NCBI RefSeq assembly: GCF_003289645.1
Contig: NZ_QLYX01000001.1
Span: 558,001-622,000, forward strand
Reading direction: 5' to 3'
DNA: 64,000 nucleotides
From: Actinomadura craniellae
GTDB taxonomy: Bacteria; Actinomycetota; Actinomycetes; Streptosporangiales; Streptosporangiaceae
Positions 8,200 to 16,556 of the stretch are shown piece by piece (positions within the stretch are counted from its first letter, which is position 1; each line of letters starts with the position of its first letter). The notes under the pieces are model-generated. The model was not told where the DNA came from. It saw only the letters and a program-made list of their open reading frames with translations, and ran no database searches. Both the position numbers and the translations under genes were made by a program.

Positions 8200-9344
8200 A
8201 GCTGGACTCCGATCCCGCGATCGAGGAGTTCCGCGCCGAGTTCTCCGCCTTCCTCGACGCGCACCTGCCCACCGCGGCCGAGGCCATGCCCCGCCCCCGG
8301 TCGAGCGCGGACGTGCCACCGTGGGCGGCCCGGTGGCAGCGGACGCTGTTCGACGCGGGCTGGCTGCTGCCCGGCAACCCGCCGGAGTACGGCGGGCGCA
8401 ACGCCACGCTGCCGCAGCAACTCGCCCACCTGGAGGAACTGTCCCGGCGGCGGATCTACCACAGCTTCAACCCGCAGGGCCTCGGCATCATCGCGGCCTC
8501 GATCCTGACCTTCGGGACCGAGGAGCAGAAGCAGCGGTGGGCCGTCCCCATCCTGCGGGCGGAGATCACGGCGGCGCTCGGCATGAGCGAGCCGGAGGCC
8601 GGCTCCGACCTGGCCGGCCTGCGCACCCGCGCGATCCTCGACGACGACCACTTCGTGGTGAACGGGCAGAAGGTGTGGACCTCGGGGGCGCACCACGCGG
8701 ACGTGCTGCTGACGTTCGTGCGCACCGACCCGTACGCCCCCAAGCACAAGGGGATCAGCGTCCTGCTCATCCCCACCGACACCCCGGGGGTGGTCCGGCG
8801 GCCGTTCGGCTCCCTCGCCTCGCCCGACGACCTGGACTTCAACGAGGTGTTCTTCACCGACGTCCGGGTGCCGAAGGAGAACCTGATCGGCGAGCTGCAC
8901 CGCGGCTGGCGGGTGGCGCACGGCTCGCTCGGCCACGAGCGGACGATGCTGTGGCTGAGCTACGCCGAGCGGCTGGACGACCTGATCAGGGACGCGCCCG
9001 GCGACGAGGAGTGGTACGCGACGCTGCTCATGGACGCCCAGGCGCTCCGGCTGCTCGGCTACCGGCAGCTCGGCGGCGACCGGGACCCGGCGGAGGTGTC
9101 GGTGCTCAAGCTGCTCGGCTCCGAGGCCATCCAGGCCGCCGGCCTCCGCGCCCTGGAGGCGCAGGGGCCCGAGGGGCTGGCCCATCCCGCGGCGACCGCC
9201 CCGCCCAACCACATGAGCGTGGAGGCGTTCACCGCCAGCTGGTTCGAGCGGTACGCCCGGAGCTTCGCCGGAACGATCGCCGGCGGCACCTCCGAGATCC
9301 AGCGCAACATCATCGCCGAGCGCATCCTCGGCCTCCCCAGGTAA
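8196..9344 (+). CDS. Acyl-CoA dehydrogenase, long subunit of the heteromeric pair
   Basis: 382 residues with normal domain order: N-terminal helices, a middle domain with ALGMSEPEAGSDLAGL and KVWTSGAHHADVLLTFVRT, and a C-terminal helical domain with GGTSEIQRNII for FAD contact. The ATG overlaps the TGA of the short subunit, implying translational coupling and an equimolar complex. It should form the FAD-binding partner in an acyl-CoA dehydrogenase heterotetramer. The acyl substrate is unknown, but such pairs prefer bulky or branched acyl chains attached to ring systems. A crotonase follows 11 bp later. Confidence 0.92.
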   Translation: MKLDSDPAIEEFRAEFSAFLDAHLPTAAEAMPRPRSSADVPPWAARWQRTLFDAGWLLPGNPPEYGGRNATLPQQLAHLEELSRRRIYHSFNPQGLGIIAASILTFGTEEQKQRWAVPILRAEITAALGMSEPEAGSDLAGLRTRAILDDDHFVVNGQKVWTSGAHHADVLLTFVRTDPYAPKHKGISVLLIPTDTPGVVRRPFGSLASPDDLDFNEVFFTDVRVPKENLIGELHRGWRVAHGSLGHERTMLWLSYAERLDDLIRDAPGDEEWYATLLMDAQALRLLGYRQLGGDRDPAEVSVLKLLGSEAIQAAGLRALEAQGPEGLAHPAATAPPNHMSVEAFTASWFERYARSFAGTIAGGTSEIQRNIIAERILGLPR

Positions 9345-9355
9345 GGAAGAAGCCC

Positions 9356-10147
9356 ATGAGCCAGATCCTCTACGAGGTCACCGACCGGGTCGCGGTCATC
9401 ACGCTGAACCGGCCCGAGGTCGCCAACGCCCAGACGATGGAGCTGCTGGACGACCTGGACGCGGCCTGGACCCGGGCCGCCGACGACGACGACGTCCGGG
9501 TCATCGTGCTCCGCGGCAACGGCAGGCACTTCTCCTCCGGGCACGACCTGAAGGGCACCGGCCCGCGCCCGGACAAGATCACCCTGGAGTCGATCTACAG
9601 CGTCGAGGCGCGCCGGTACATCGAGTACACCCTGCGCTGGCGCAACATCCCCAAGCCGTCGATCGCGGCGGTCCAGGGCAAGTGCATCGCGGGCGGGCTG
9701 ATGCTCTGCTGGCCCTGCGACCTGATCGTGGCGGCCGAGAACGCCGAGTTCTCCGACCCGGTGGTGCGCCTGGGGATCGGCGGTGTGGAGTACCACGGCC
9801 ACACCTGGGAGTTCGGCCCGCGCAAGGCCAAGGAGATCCTGTTCACCGGCCGGGGCGTCACCGCGGCGGAGGCGGAGCAGCTCGGCATGGTCAACCGGGT
9901 GGTGCCGCTGGCGGAGCTGGACGCGTCCGCGATGGAGCTGGCCGGGCAGATCGCGCAGATGCACCCGTTCGCGCTGCGCCAGGCCAAGCGGGCCGTCAAC
10001 CAGACCCTGGACGTGCAGGGCTTCTACGCGGCGATCCAGTCGGTGTTCGACACCCACACGACCGGGCACGGGAACGCGTTCAGCGTCTGCAACTACCCCA
10101 TCCTCATCGACTACGAAGAGATGAAGAAGCAGGTCAAAGCTCAATGA
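9356..10147 (+). CDS. Enoyl-CoA hydratase/isomerase-family protein without the catalytic Glu pair
   Basis: 263-residue crotonase-fold protein started by ATG after AAGGAAG. Oxyanion-hole segments FSSGHDLKG (about 59-67) and GKCIAGGLML (108-117) are present. Aligned by eye to rat crotonase, the positions of Glu144 and Glu164 are Met and Val, so ordinary hydration is doubtful. It may isomerise, hydrolyse or rearrange a CoA ester instead. It follows the heteromeric dehydrogenase genes, as expected for a step acting on their enoyl-CoA product. Its last 14 bp overlap the convergent dehydrogenase gene ending at 10134. Confidence 0.88.
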   Translation: MSQILYEVTDRVAVITLNRPEVANAQTMELLDDLDAAWTRAADDDDVRVIVLRGNGRHFSSGHDLKGTGPRPDKITLESIYSVEARRYIEYTLRWRNIPKPSIAAVQGKCIAGGLMLCWPCDLIVAAENAEFSDPVVRLGIGGVEYHGHTWEFGPRKAKEILFTGRGVTAAEAEQLGMVNRVVPLAELDASAMELAGQIAQMHPFALRQAKRAVNQTLDVQGFYAAIQSVFDTHTTGHGNAFSVCNYPILIDYEEMKKQVKAQ

Positions 10148-10919
10148 GCCGGGGGGCGCGGCGGGTCGCCAGCAGCGACCCGCCGACGTCCTCGGCCAGC
10201 GCCTTCGCCGACCCGAGCAGGTCGTCGAGGACGAGCACCCGGCGCGCGAACGACTGGAAGCGGTGCTCGGCGGTGAACCCGATCCCGGCGAGCACCTGCT
10301 GGCAGTTCCGCGCCGCCGCCAGCCCGGCCCGCCCGGCCAGCGCCTTGCCCAGCGTCGACGTCGTGGGGTCCGTCGCGTGCGCGAGCGCGGCCTCCGCCGC
10401 CTCCAGCGTGACCAGGGTCTCGGCCAGCCGGTGCCGCACCGCCTGGAACGACGCCAGCCGCCGCCCGAACTGCGTGCGGGTCAGCGCGTGCTCGCGGGCC
10501 AGCTCCAGCATCGCCCGGCCGGCGCCGACGAGCTGGAATCCGAGCGCCCGGCGGCCCGCCGCCACCGCCTCCTCGCCGAGCGGCCGCCACTCCACCCGGC
10601 ACAGCCCCAGCGCCGGGTCGAGCCCGCCCGCCGGCACGCAGGGCCGCCCGAACGCCAGGCCGTTCTCGGCCAGCGCGACCACACCGCCCGGCGGCCGGCC
10701 CAGCGCGTGCAGCAGCACGTCGTTGAGCAGGGGAGCGTGCGCCCCGGTCGCGCCGAGCAGGGGGAAGACCAGGGCGACTGCCTCGTCCGGCGAGTCCGCC
10801 AGCAGTTCCCGCCAGCCCAGCTCCACGAGTGCGGCGTCCAGGCGGTCGGCGTCGCCCGGTTCCTCCATGGCCGCGCGGAAGCCCGTGGACAGCAGCGTCA
10901 GGTCGGCGGCGTCGATCAT
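10134..10919 (-). CDS. Acyl-CoA dehydrogenase, short subunit (second pair)
   Basis: 261-residue short acyl-CoA dehydrogenase-like protein. The N-terminal and middle domains are degraded. The C-terminal domain has HALTRTQFGRRLASFQAVRH and a GIGFTAEH segment holding the likely catalytic Glu. The ATG overlaps the stop of the upstream long-subunit gene (10916-12004), so the two are probably made together as a heteromer. Last gene of an eight-gene minus-strand operon starting at 16424. Its 3' end overlaps the convergent crotonase by 14 bp, with no room for a terminator hairpin, which is unusual. Confidence 0.88.
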   Translation of the reverse strand: MIDAADLTLLSTGFRAAMEEPGDADRLDAALVELGWRELLADSPDEAVALVFPLLGATGAHAPLLNDVLLHALGRPPGGVVALAENGLAFGRPCVPAGGLDPALGLCRVEWRPLGEEAVAAGRRALGFQLVGAGRAMLELAREHALTRTQFGRRLASFQAVRHRLAETLVTLEAAEAALAHATDPTTSTLGKALAGRAGLAAARNCQQVLAGIGFTAEHRFQSFARRVLVLDDLLGSAKALAEDVGGSLLATRRAPRLIEL

Positions 10920-12004
10920 TCGTCCCCCAGGGAGAGCAGTCGCTTGGCGACGATGTTGCGCTGGATTTCGGCGGTGCCCCCGTAGATGGTGGCGGCCCGG
11001 GAGTAGAGGTACTCCTCGCGCCAGGGCGACTCCTCGTACTCGACGACCCCGGGCAGCAGGTCGCGGGCGGTGTCGAAGAGCCGCTGCTCGGCGGAGGCGA
11101 TGAGGATCTTGTCGATCGAGGTCTCCGCGCCCAGCGGCTCGCCCCGCGCCCGGCGGTGCTGGGTGCGCAGGGACGTCGAGCGGATGGCGTGCAGGTCGAG
11201 GAACGCCTCGCCGAGCGCGCGCTCGGAGCCGGCGGGCGCGGCGGCGAGCAGCCGGTCGAGCCGGGTGTACAGGTGCGCGACCCGGTGCCAGAAGCAGGAG
11301 GACCGCTCGTCCGGGAGGATGCTCATCGCGATCTCCCAGCCCTGCCCCACCGCGCCGATCATCCGGTCGGCGGGCACCCGGACGCCGTCGAAGAACACCT
11401 CGGCGAACTCGTCCACGCCGTGCATGGTCTCGATGGGCCGGACGAGGACGCCGGGGCTGTCCATGTCCACCAGGAAGGCCGAGATGCCGCGGTGGCCGGG
11501 GCCGGAGGTGCGGGCGAGCAGCAGGCAGCGCTGCGCGTACTGCGCCAGGGAGGTCCACACCTTCTGCCCGTCGATCACCCATTCGGCGCCGTCGCGGACG
11601 GCGCGGGTGGTCAGCGACGCCAGGTCGCTGCCCGCGCCGGGCTCGGAGAAGCCCTGGCACCAGGTCTCCTCGCCGGACAGCAGCAGCGGGACGAAGGCGA
11701 GCAGTTCGGGCGAGCCGTACCGGATCAGCGTCGGCGCCAGCACCTCGATCAGGGAGTAGATCCCCGGCTCGGCGAGGCCGCGGGTGGCGACCTCCTCGCC
11801 GAGCACCGCGCGCAGGATCGTGGGCCCGCCGAGGCCGCCGGCGTGCTCGGGCCAGCCCCAGCGCATCCAGCCGGCGTCGAACAGCGCCCGGCGCACCCGG
11901 GACAGCTGGGCCATGTCGCCGTCGAGGGACTTGTCGTGGACGGGGCTGAGATCGTGCTCGTCGAGCCACGCGCGCAGCCCCGTCCGGAACTCCTCAACGC
12001 GCAT
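10916..12004 (-). CDS. Acyl-CoA dehydrogenase, long subunit (second pair)
   Basis: 362 residues with the standard layout: N-terminal helices, QGFSEPGAGSDLASL and KVWTSLAQYAQRCLLLART in the middle domain, and the C-terminal FAD-contact motif GGTAEIQRNIV. It overlaps the SnoaL-like gene upstream by 11 bp and the short-subunit gene downstream by 4 bp. It should form an FAD-dependent acyl-CoA dehydrogenase with the downstream product. Its middle domain resembles the long subunit at 34616-35704 more than that at 8196-9344, suggesting duplication within the island. Confidence 0.92.
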   Translation of the reverse strand: MRVEEFRTGLRAWLDEHDLSPVHDKSLDGDMAQLSRVRRALFDAGWMRWGWPEHAGGLGGPTILRAVLGEEVATRGLAEPGIYSLIEVLAPTLIRYGSPELLAFVPLLLSGEETWCQGFSEPGAGSDLASLTTRAVRDGAEWVIDGQKVWTSLAQYAQRCLLLARTSGPGHRGISAFLVDMDSPGVLVRPIETMHGVDEFAEVFFDGVRVPADRMIGAVGQGWEIAMSILPDERSSCFWHRVAHLYTRLDRLLAAAPAGSERALGEAFLDLHAIRSTSLRTQHRRARGEPLGAETSIDKILIASAEQRLFDTARDLLPGVVEYEESPWREEYLYSRAATIYGGTAEIQRNIVAKRLLSLGDE

Positions 12005-12398
12005 GCGAGTGCGGCCGGCCCGAGTCGTGGGCGCCGCTCTTGCGGATGAACGTCATGGCGCGGGTGCGCAGCCGCCAGCCGTCCTCGGTCCTGACATAGG
12101 TGTCGTTGTAGTACCCGATCCGCATGTGGTGGGTGGCGTCCTCGACGAAGCAGAGGTTCTGCACGCCGGTGGCCTCGTCGCCGTTGATGTCCAGCAGCGG
12201 CGTCGCGGTCATGAACAGCCCCTTGGGCGCCGCTTCGACCAGGGCGGGGAACTCCGCCAGCGGGTAGACCTCGCCGAACGCGCTGTAGGTGCCGTCGGGC
12301 GTGAAGACCTCCAGCAGGGAGTCGATGTCGTTCCTGGTGATCGAGACCGCGTACTTGGCGAGCAGCTGCCCGATCTCAATGATGTCCTGGTGCTCCAT
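11994..12398 (-). CDS. SnoaL/NTF2-like small protein
   Basis: 134-residue single-domain protein of the cone-shaped alpha+beta SnoaL/NTF2-like fold. It has an N-terminal helical region (IGQLLAKYAVSITRNDIDSLLEVF), then DGTYSAFGEVY, and a C-terminal sheet (GYYNDTYVRTEDGWRL). Relatives include ketosteroid-isomerase-type and polyketide-cyclase enzymes as well as non-catalytic binding proteins. The ATG has a strong AAGGAGGGAAGG ribosome site. It lies between an amidohydrolase and a dehydrogenase pair in a tightly overlapping operon, so a small isomerase or dehydratase step is possible. The specific reaction cannot be read from sequence. Confidence 0.82.
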   Translation of the reverse strand: MEHQDIIEIGQLLAKYAVSITRNDIDSLLEVFTPDGTYSAFGEVYPLAEFPALVEAAPKGLFMTATPLLDINGDEATGVQNLCFVEDATHHMRIGYYNDTYVRTEDGWRLRTRAMTFIRKSGAHDSGRPHSHAR

Positions 12399-13590
12399 GG
12401 AAGACCTTCCCTCCTTTCATGACGAAGCGGACCTCGGACAGGACCGAGATGTCCTCCAGTGGGTTGCCGGGCACCGCGATCAGGTCGGCGAGCAGGCCCT
12501 CGGCGATCCGGCCGCGGTCGGCGGCGCCGATCAGCTCGGCCGCGTTGAGGGTCGCCGCCTGGAGCACGTGCAGCGGTGTCATGCCCCGCTTGACCATGGC
12601 GGCGAGTTCCTTGGCGCCGTGGCCGTGCGGGATCGCCGGCGCGTCGGTGCCGGCCGCGATCTTGACACCGGCCCTGCTCGCCCGGGCGACGACCGTCTGG
12701 GCCCGGGGGAAGATCTCGGCGGCCTTGGCCTTGAGCTCGGGGGCGGCCCTGGACAGGTCCATCCCCTCGGTCAGGTAGGTCGTCGGGACGAGGAAGGTGC
12801 CGCGCTCGGCCATCAGCTCGATCGTGTCGTCGTCGATCAGGAAGCCGTGCTCGATGCAGTCGATCCCCGCCTCCACGGCCGACCGGACGGCGTCCGCCCC
12901 GTGGGTGTGCGCGGCCACCTTGAGCCCGCGCCGGTGGGCCTCGTCCACGATCGCGCGCAGCTCCTCGTCGGAGTAGTGCTGCGCACCCGGGGTGCCGGTG
13001 TGCGACATCACCCCGCCCGACGCGCAGACCTTGATGAGCTTCGCGCCGTGCTTGATCTGGTAGCGGACCGCCTTGCGCACCTCGTCGACCCCGTTGGCGA
13101 TGCCCTCCTCCAGCGAGAGGGGCATGATCCCCGGCGCGTACGCGGAGAACATCGTGGGGTCCAGGTGCCCGCCGGTCGGGGTGATCGCGTGCCCCGCGGG
13201 GACGATGCGCGGACCGTCCACCCAGCCGGCGTCGATGGCCTTGGCCAGGGCGACGTCCAGCAGGTAGCCGCCGGTCTTCACGAACAGGCCGAGGTTCCGG
13301 ACCGTGGTGAACCCCGAGCGGAGCGTCCGGCGGGCGTTGCCCACCGCGCGCAGCATGCGCAGCGGCGGGTCGTCCTGGACCGGGGAGAGCGCGGCGGTCT
13401 CCCCCCGGCCGCCCATGAGCAGGTTGACCTCCATGTCCATCAGGCCGGGGAGCAACGTGACGTCGCCCAGGTCCAGGACCTCGCCCCCGCCGCCGCCCGC
13501 GATGCGGTCGCCGTCCACGGTGACCAGGCCCGGTTCCTCGATCTCGCCCGTCTCGACGTGGAGGAGGCGGGCCGCCTTGAGCGTGATCAC
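12376..13590 (-). CDS. Amidohydrolase-superfamily protein lacking the HxH metal motif
   Basis: 404-residue TIM-barrel amidohydrolase with a small flanking beta-domain. The family segment normally reading PGxxDxHxH is here PGLMDMEVNL (around residues 48-57), so both metal-binding histidines are replaced by Glu and Asn. Downstream landmarks remain: the conserved Lys (LIKVCASGG), the histidines in KVAAHTHG and IEHGF, and Asp in AAGTDAP. It therefore probably binds one metal or a changed site. I chose the GTG at 13590, two bases after the stop of the preceding gene; upstream in-frame sequence is Arg/Pro rich. It overlaps the SnoaL-like gene by 23 bp. Confidence 0.88.
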   Translation of the reverse strand: MITLKAARLLHVETGEIEEPGLVTVDGDRIAGGGGGEVLDLGDVTLLPGLMDMEVNLLMGGRGETAALSPVQDDPPLRMLRAVGNARRTLRSGFTTVRNLGLFVKTGGYLLDVALAKAIDAGWVDGPRIVPAGHAITPTGGHLDPTMFSAYAPGIMPLSLEEGIANGVDEVRKAVRYQIKHGAKLIKVCASGGVMSHTGTPGAQHYSDEELRAIVDEAHRRGLKVAAHTHGADAVRSAVEAGIDCIEHGFLIDDDTIELMAERGTFLVPTTYLTEGMDLSRAAPELKAKAAEIFPRAQTVVARASRAGVKIAAGTDAPAIPHGHGAKELAAMVKRGMTPLHVLQAATLNAAELIGAADRGRIAEGLLADLIAVPGNPLEDISVLSEVRFVMKGGKVFHGAPGHH

Positions 13591-13592
13591 GC

Positions 13593-13913
13593 TCAGACCC
13601 GGGGTTCGAGGACGAGGTCCAGGTACGCCGCGCCGCTGTCGGGCACCCGGGCCTGCTTCCACACCTCGATCGGGAACGACACCATCACCAGCGAGAACAT
13701 CAGGAGCAGCAGGTTGCGCTCGGCCTCGGGGAGGTCGTCGACCGGGAACCCGTCCAGGTGGGCGGCGGCGGGCTCCAGGTGGGGGAACGCCGCGTCGTAG
13801 AACGCCTGCATCTCCTCCATCGAGCTGGCCAGGCGCTTGGCGTACCGCTCCGGCTCGGTCTCCAGGACCCAGGCGCCGAACTTCTCCAGCTCCGCGAACT
13901 CAGCCGGCAGCAT
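13593..13913 (-). CDS. Conserved-looking small protein, unknown function
   Basis: 106-residue acidic, mostly helical protein with no signal peptide. The segment NLLLLMFSLVMVSFPIEVWKQ is strongly hydrophobic and may pack in a core or against a membrane. I do not recognise the family. The ATG lies inside the end of the Rieske oxygenase gene (14-bp overlap) and its stop is two bases from the amidohydrolase start, so it is co-translated with both. Given its position, an accessory role to the oxygenase is possible, but nothing in the sequence proves it. Confidence 0.75.
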   Translation of the reverse strand: MLPAEFAELEKFGAWVLETEPERYAKRLASSMEEMQAFYDAAFPHLEPAAAHLDGFPVDDLPEAERNLLLLMFSLVMVSFPIEVWKQARVPDSGAAYLDLVLEPRV

Positions 13914-15165
13914 TGGCGTGCTCCTTCACGTGGTCGCCGACCACCTTGTGCAGGTGGCGGAGGAGGATTTCCTGGTCGTTGAGGGGGAAGTCGGTGACGG
14001 CCCGGCTCTTGAGCATCGTCTGGGTGGCCTCCAGGGTGTTGGCGTCCTGGAGGGCGTACTCCTTGAACGTGACCGCGGCGAGTTCCTGGGCCAGCCGCTG
14101 GCGGCCGGTCTTGGCCGGCACGAAGTACAGCTTGGCCTCGAAGATGTGCCGGTCCACCGCGGTCGGCCAGTAGTGGTAGGTGAGGTACCAGCCCGGCGCC
14201 CACACCAGCAGCATGAAGTTCGGGAAGAAATGGAAGGAGTCCACGCCCCACGCCCGGTGCCGGGCCGGGTTGACGCCGGGCGGCAGCGGCTCCAGGCCCT
14301 CGATGTCGGGCCGGTCCCAGGGGCCGAACAGCCCGCTGCGCAGCACCCGCTCGATCGGCTTGACCATGCTCGGGTCCTTGGGCGGGGACATGCCGCCCCA
14401 GGCGGAGACCATCCCGTGCGGGGTGGTCACCTCGTAGTGCAGCGCCTCGAAGCCGAACCCCAGCAGCTTCTCGGCCTCCTCCTTGGTGGCCTGCTTCTGG
14501 TGCAGTACCGGCGCGTGGTAGAACTCCGCGAACGCGTCGATGAACAGCTTCCAGTTGCTGCCGACCTCGGCCTTGTAGCCGAAGACCTCGGTCATCTCGT
14601 GGAAGGGGTAGCCCTCCACGCCCTTGCCCATCTCGCCGAGGTACTCGGCCAGCGGCCGGGCGTCGGGGTCCAGGTTGACGAAGATGAACCCCTCCCAGAT
14701 CTCGCAGCGCACCGCCTTCAGCCCGAAGTCGGCCTTGTCCAGGTCGAAGAACTCACCCTCCTGCTGGACGAAGGTCAGCTCGCCTTCGAGGTTGTACCGC
14801 CAGGCGTGGTACTTGCAGGTGAACTGGCGGCAGGTGCCCTTGACCTCCTCGCCGGGGTAGTCGTTCCACACCAGCTTGTTGCCGCGGTGCCGGCAGATGT
14901 TGTGGAAGGCACGGATCTGCTTGTCCTTGCCCCGGACGACGACCAGGGAGGTGTCGACGACCGCGAGTTCCTTGGTGAAGTAGTTGCCGACCCGGGGGAC
15001 CTGTTCGATCCGGCCGATGTTCAGCCAGGTCCGCCTGAAGACGGCCTCGCGCTCGGCCTCGTAGTAGGCCGGGTCGATGGAGTCCTCGTAGTTGACGGGT
15101 GCGGTGCCCAGCTCGGGGTACTGCTCGGTCCAGCTCCCCGCCGCAGGCTTGGGGAAGAACGCCAT
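13900..15165 (-). CDS. Rieske non-heme iron oxygenase, alpha subunit (KshA-like architecture)
   Basis: 421 residues. The Rieske 2Fe-2S motif is CRHRGN (Cys91, His93) paired with FTCKYHAW (Cys117, His120). The mononuclear iron site is NWKLFIDAFAEFYHAPVLH with Asp210, His217 and His222. No small beta subunit follows, so it resembles single-component ring or ketosteroid hydroxylases. Electrons probably come from the reductase at 22340-23335, which has a matching FAD/NAD/2Fe-2S layout, though the two are 7 kb apart. It should hydroxylate an alicyclic or aromatic carbon. Which substrate is unknown. It overlaps the downstream small gene by 14 bp. Confidence 0.93.
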   Translation of the reverse strand: MAFFPKPAAGSWTEQYPELGTAPVNYEDSIDPAYYEAEREAVFRRTWLNIGRIEQVPRVGNYFTKELAVVDTSLVVVRGKDKQIRAFHNICRHRGNKLVWNDYPGEEVKGTCRQFTCKYHAWRYNLEGELTFVQQEGEFFDLDKADFGLKAVRCEIWEGFIFVNLDPDARPLAEYLGEMGKGVEGYPFHEMTEVFGYKAEVGSNWKLFIDAFAEFYHAPVLHQKQATKEEAEKLLGFGFEALHYEVTTPHGMVSAWGGMSPPKDPSMVKPIERVLRSGLFGPWDRPDIEGLEPLPPGVNPARHRAWGVDSFHFFPNFMLLVWAPGWYLTYHYWPTAVDRHIFEAKLYFVPAKTGRQRLAQELAAVTFKEYALQDANTLEATQTMLKSRAVTDFPLNDQEILLRHLHKVVGDHVKEHANAAG

Positions 15166-15189
15166 GTCACACCTTTCTGAAATGTGTTG

Positions 15190-15720
15190 TCACGCGGGGC
15201 TGTCGAAGCCGCCGTCCGGCAGGCCGGGATCGAGGCCCACCCCGAAGGTGTTGAACGCCACGGCCAGCAGGCCGTAGGCGCCGACGGTGAAGACGAAGTC
15301 CATGAGCTGGGTCTCGTCGTAGATCTCCGCCAGTTCGGAGTAGGTGGAGTCGGGCAGCTGGGAGTCCTCCTCCAGCTGGTCCACGGCCCGGTTGATGAGC
15401 GTGTCGTCGCCCGCCCGGACCGCGGCGATCTCCTCGTCGGTGACGCCGGCCTTGCGGGCGATGAGCACGTGCTGCGCCCACTCGTAGGCGCAGCGCCGCC
15501 GCCAGGCCACCCGCAGGATCGCCAGCTCCCGGTCCCGCACGGGCAGGGAGGAGGTTCTGCCCAGCAGGTGGCCGTTGAACGTCAGGAACGCCTTGGCCAG
15601 CGGTGGGTGGTTGGCGAGGAAGCCCAGCGCGTTGGACGGCGGGAGCTTCCGCCCGGGGGCGAGGACCGACAGGGCCTCGGTGTCCCATTCCTCGTAGGGG
15701 ACGAGCGGCAGGCGGGTCAT
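15190..15720 (-). CDS. Carboxymuconolactone decarboxylase-family (AhpD-like) protein
   Basis: 176-residue helical protein of the carboxymuconolactone decarboxylase/AhpD superfamily. It shows the family segment RDRELAILRVAWRRRCAYEW followed by AQHVLIARKAG. The paired redox cysteines (CxxC) of AhpD are absent, so peroxidase activity is unlikely and a gamma-lactone decarboxylase or hydrolase-type role is more plausible. The ATG overlaps the stop of the SDR upstream (ATGA). It lies between the SDR and the Rieske oxygenase in the operon starting at 16424. Confidence 0.85.
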   Translation of the reverse strand: MTRLPLVPYEEWDTEALSVLAPGRKLPPSNALGFLANHPPLAKAFLTFNGHLLGRTSSLPVRDRELAILRVAWRRRCAYEWAQHVLIARKAGVTDEEIAAVRAGDDTLINRAVDQLEEDSQLPDSTYSELAEIYDETQLMDFVFTVGAYGLLAVAFNTFGVGLDPGLPDGGFDSPA

Positions 15721-16424
15721 GTGTTCCGCCCCCCGTTCACCCCGATGATCTGCCCGGTGATGTAACCGGCCTCCTCCGACACCAGGAACGCGCAGGTCGC
15801 GGCGAGGTCCTCGGGCCGGCCGATCCGCCGGACCGGCGTCTGCTCGATGTGGTGGTCGAGGGAGTCGCCGAGCAGCCCGCGCTCCGCGGCCTTGCGCAAC
15901 ATCGGGGTGTCGATGAAGCCGGGCGGCACCGCGTTGACGGTGATGCCGAGCGGGCCGAGCTCCAGCGCCAGCGCCTTGGTCAGCCCGTTGAGCCCCGACT
16001 TGGCCGCCACGTAGTGCGCCATGTACTGCTGGCCCGAGTGCGCGCTGGAGGAGGAGATGTTGACGATCCGGCCCCACTTGGCCTCGATCATGTCGGGGAG
16101 CACGGCCTGGGTGCAGTGGAAGACGCCGTTCAGGTTGACGTCGATCACCCGCTGCCAGGACTCGAACGACAGGTCGGTGAAGCGCTTGAACCCGTCCAGC
16201 CCGGCCGCGTTGACCAGGACGCCGATCGGGCCCAGCCGCTCCCTGACGGCGGTCAGCGCGATGTCCACCTGGGCCCGGTCCGTGACGTCGGCCTGGTAGG
16301 CGAAGTCGGCGTCGGGCGGCGGGTTGAGATCGAGCACGGCGACGTGGTGGCCGTCGGCGTCCAGCCGCTCCGCGATGGCCCGGCCGATGCCGGAGCCGCC
16401 ACCGGTCACAACTGCGGTCTTCAT
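15717..16424 (-). CDS. SDR-family 3-hydroxyacyl-CoA/ketoacyl reductase-like dehydrogenase
   Basis: 235-residue classical SDR. It has VVTGGGSGIGRA for the nucleotide loop, NAAG, the catalytic Ser in NISSSSAHSG, and Tyr-Lys in YVAAKSG. Length and the ending YITGQIIGVNGG resemble FabG-like 3-oxoacyl reductases, which in catabolic clusters often oxidise 3-hydroxyacyl-CoA. It is the first gene of the minus-strand operon SDR, AhpD-like, Rieske, small protein, amidohydrolase, SnoaL and two acyl-CoA dehydrogenases. Operator site B (16473-16487) lies 49 bp upstream, so it is a likely regulon member. Confidence 0.92.
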   Translation of the reverse strand: MKTAVVTGGGSGIGRAIAERLDADGHHVAVLDLNPPPDADFAYQADVTDRAQVDIALTAVRERLGPIGVLVNAAGLDGFKRFTDLSFESWQRVIDVNLNGVFHCTQAVLPDMIEAKWGRIVNISSSSAHSGQQYMAHYVAAKSGLNGLTKALALELGPLGITVNAVPPGFIDTPMLRKAAERGLLGDSLDHHIEQTPVRRIGRPEDLAATCAFLVSEEAGYITGQIIGVNGGRNT

Positions 16425-16472
16425 ACGAGAGCCCCGTCCGTCTCAGCCATCGGTAATCTCCCTTCCGAATAA

Positions 16473-16487
16473 GAGAATCATACTCTC
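16473..16487. promoter_or_regulatory. GAGAAT-N3-ATTCTC-type operator, site B
   Basis: GAGAAT-CAT-ACTCTC, one mismatch, 49 bp upstream of the minus-strand operon start at 16424. Confidence 0.7.
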
Positions 16488-16556
16488 ACTCCAGAATGAT
16501 CCGGAAGCCTTGACATTTGGCCCGCGCGGCCGATGGTGGTCCGCCTGTCGTTCTCG

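Noticed and set aside
10134-12004. Single 611-codon fused dehydrogenase
   Set aside because: A frame reads through but the first part is out of frame for the long subunit. Two overlapping genes (ATGA) fit the domains.
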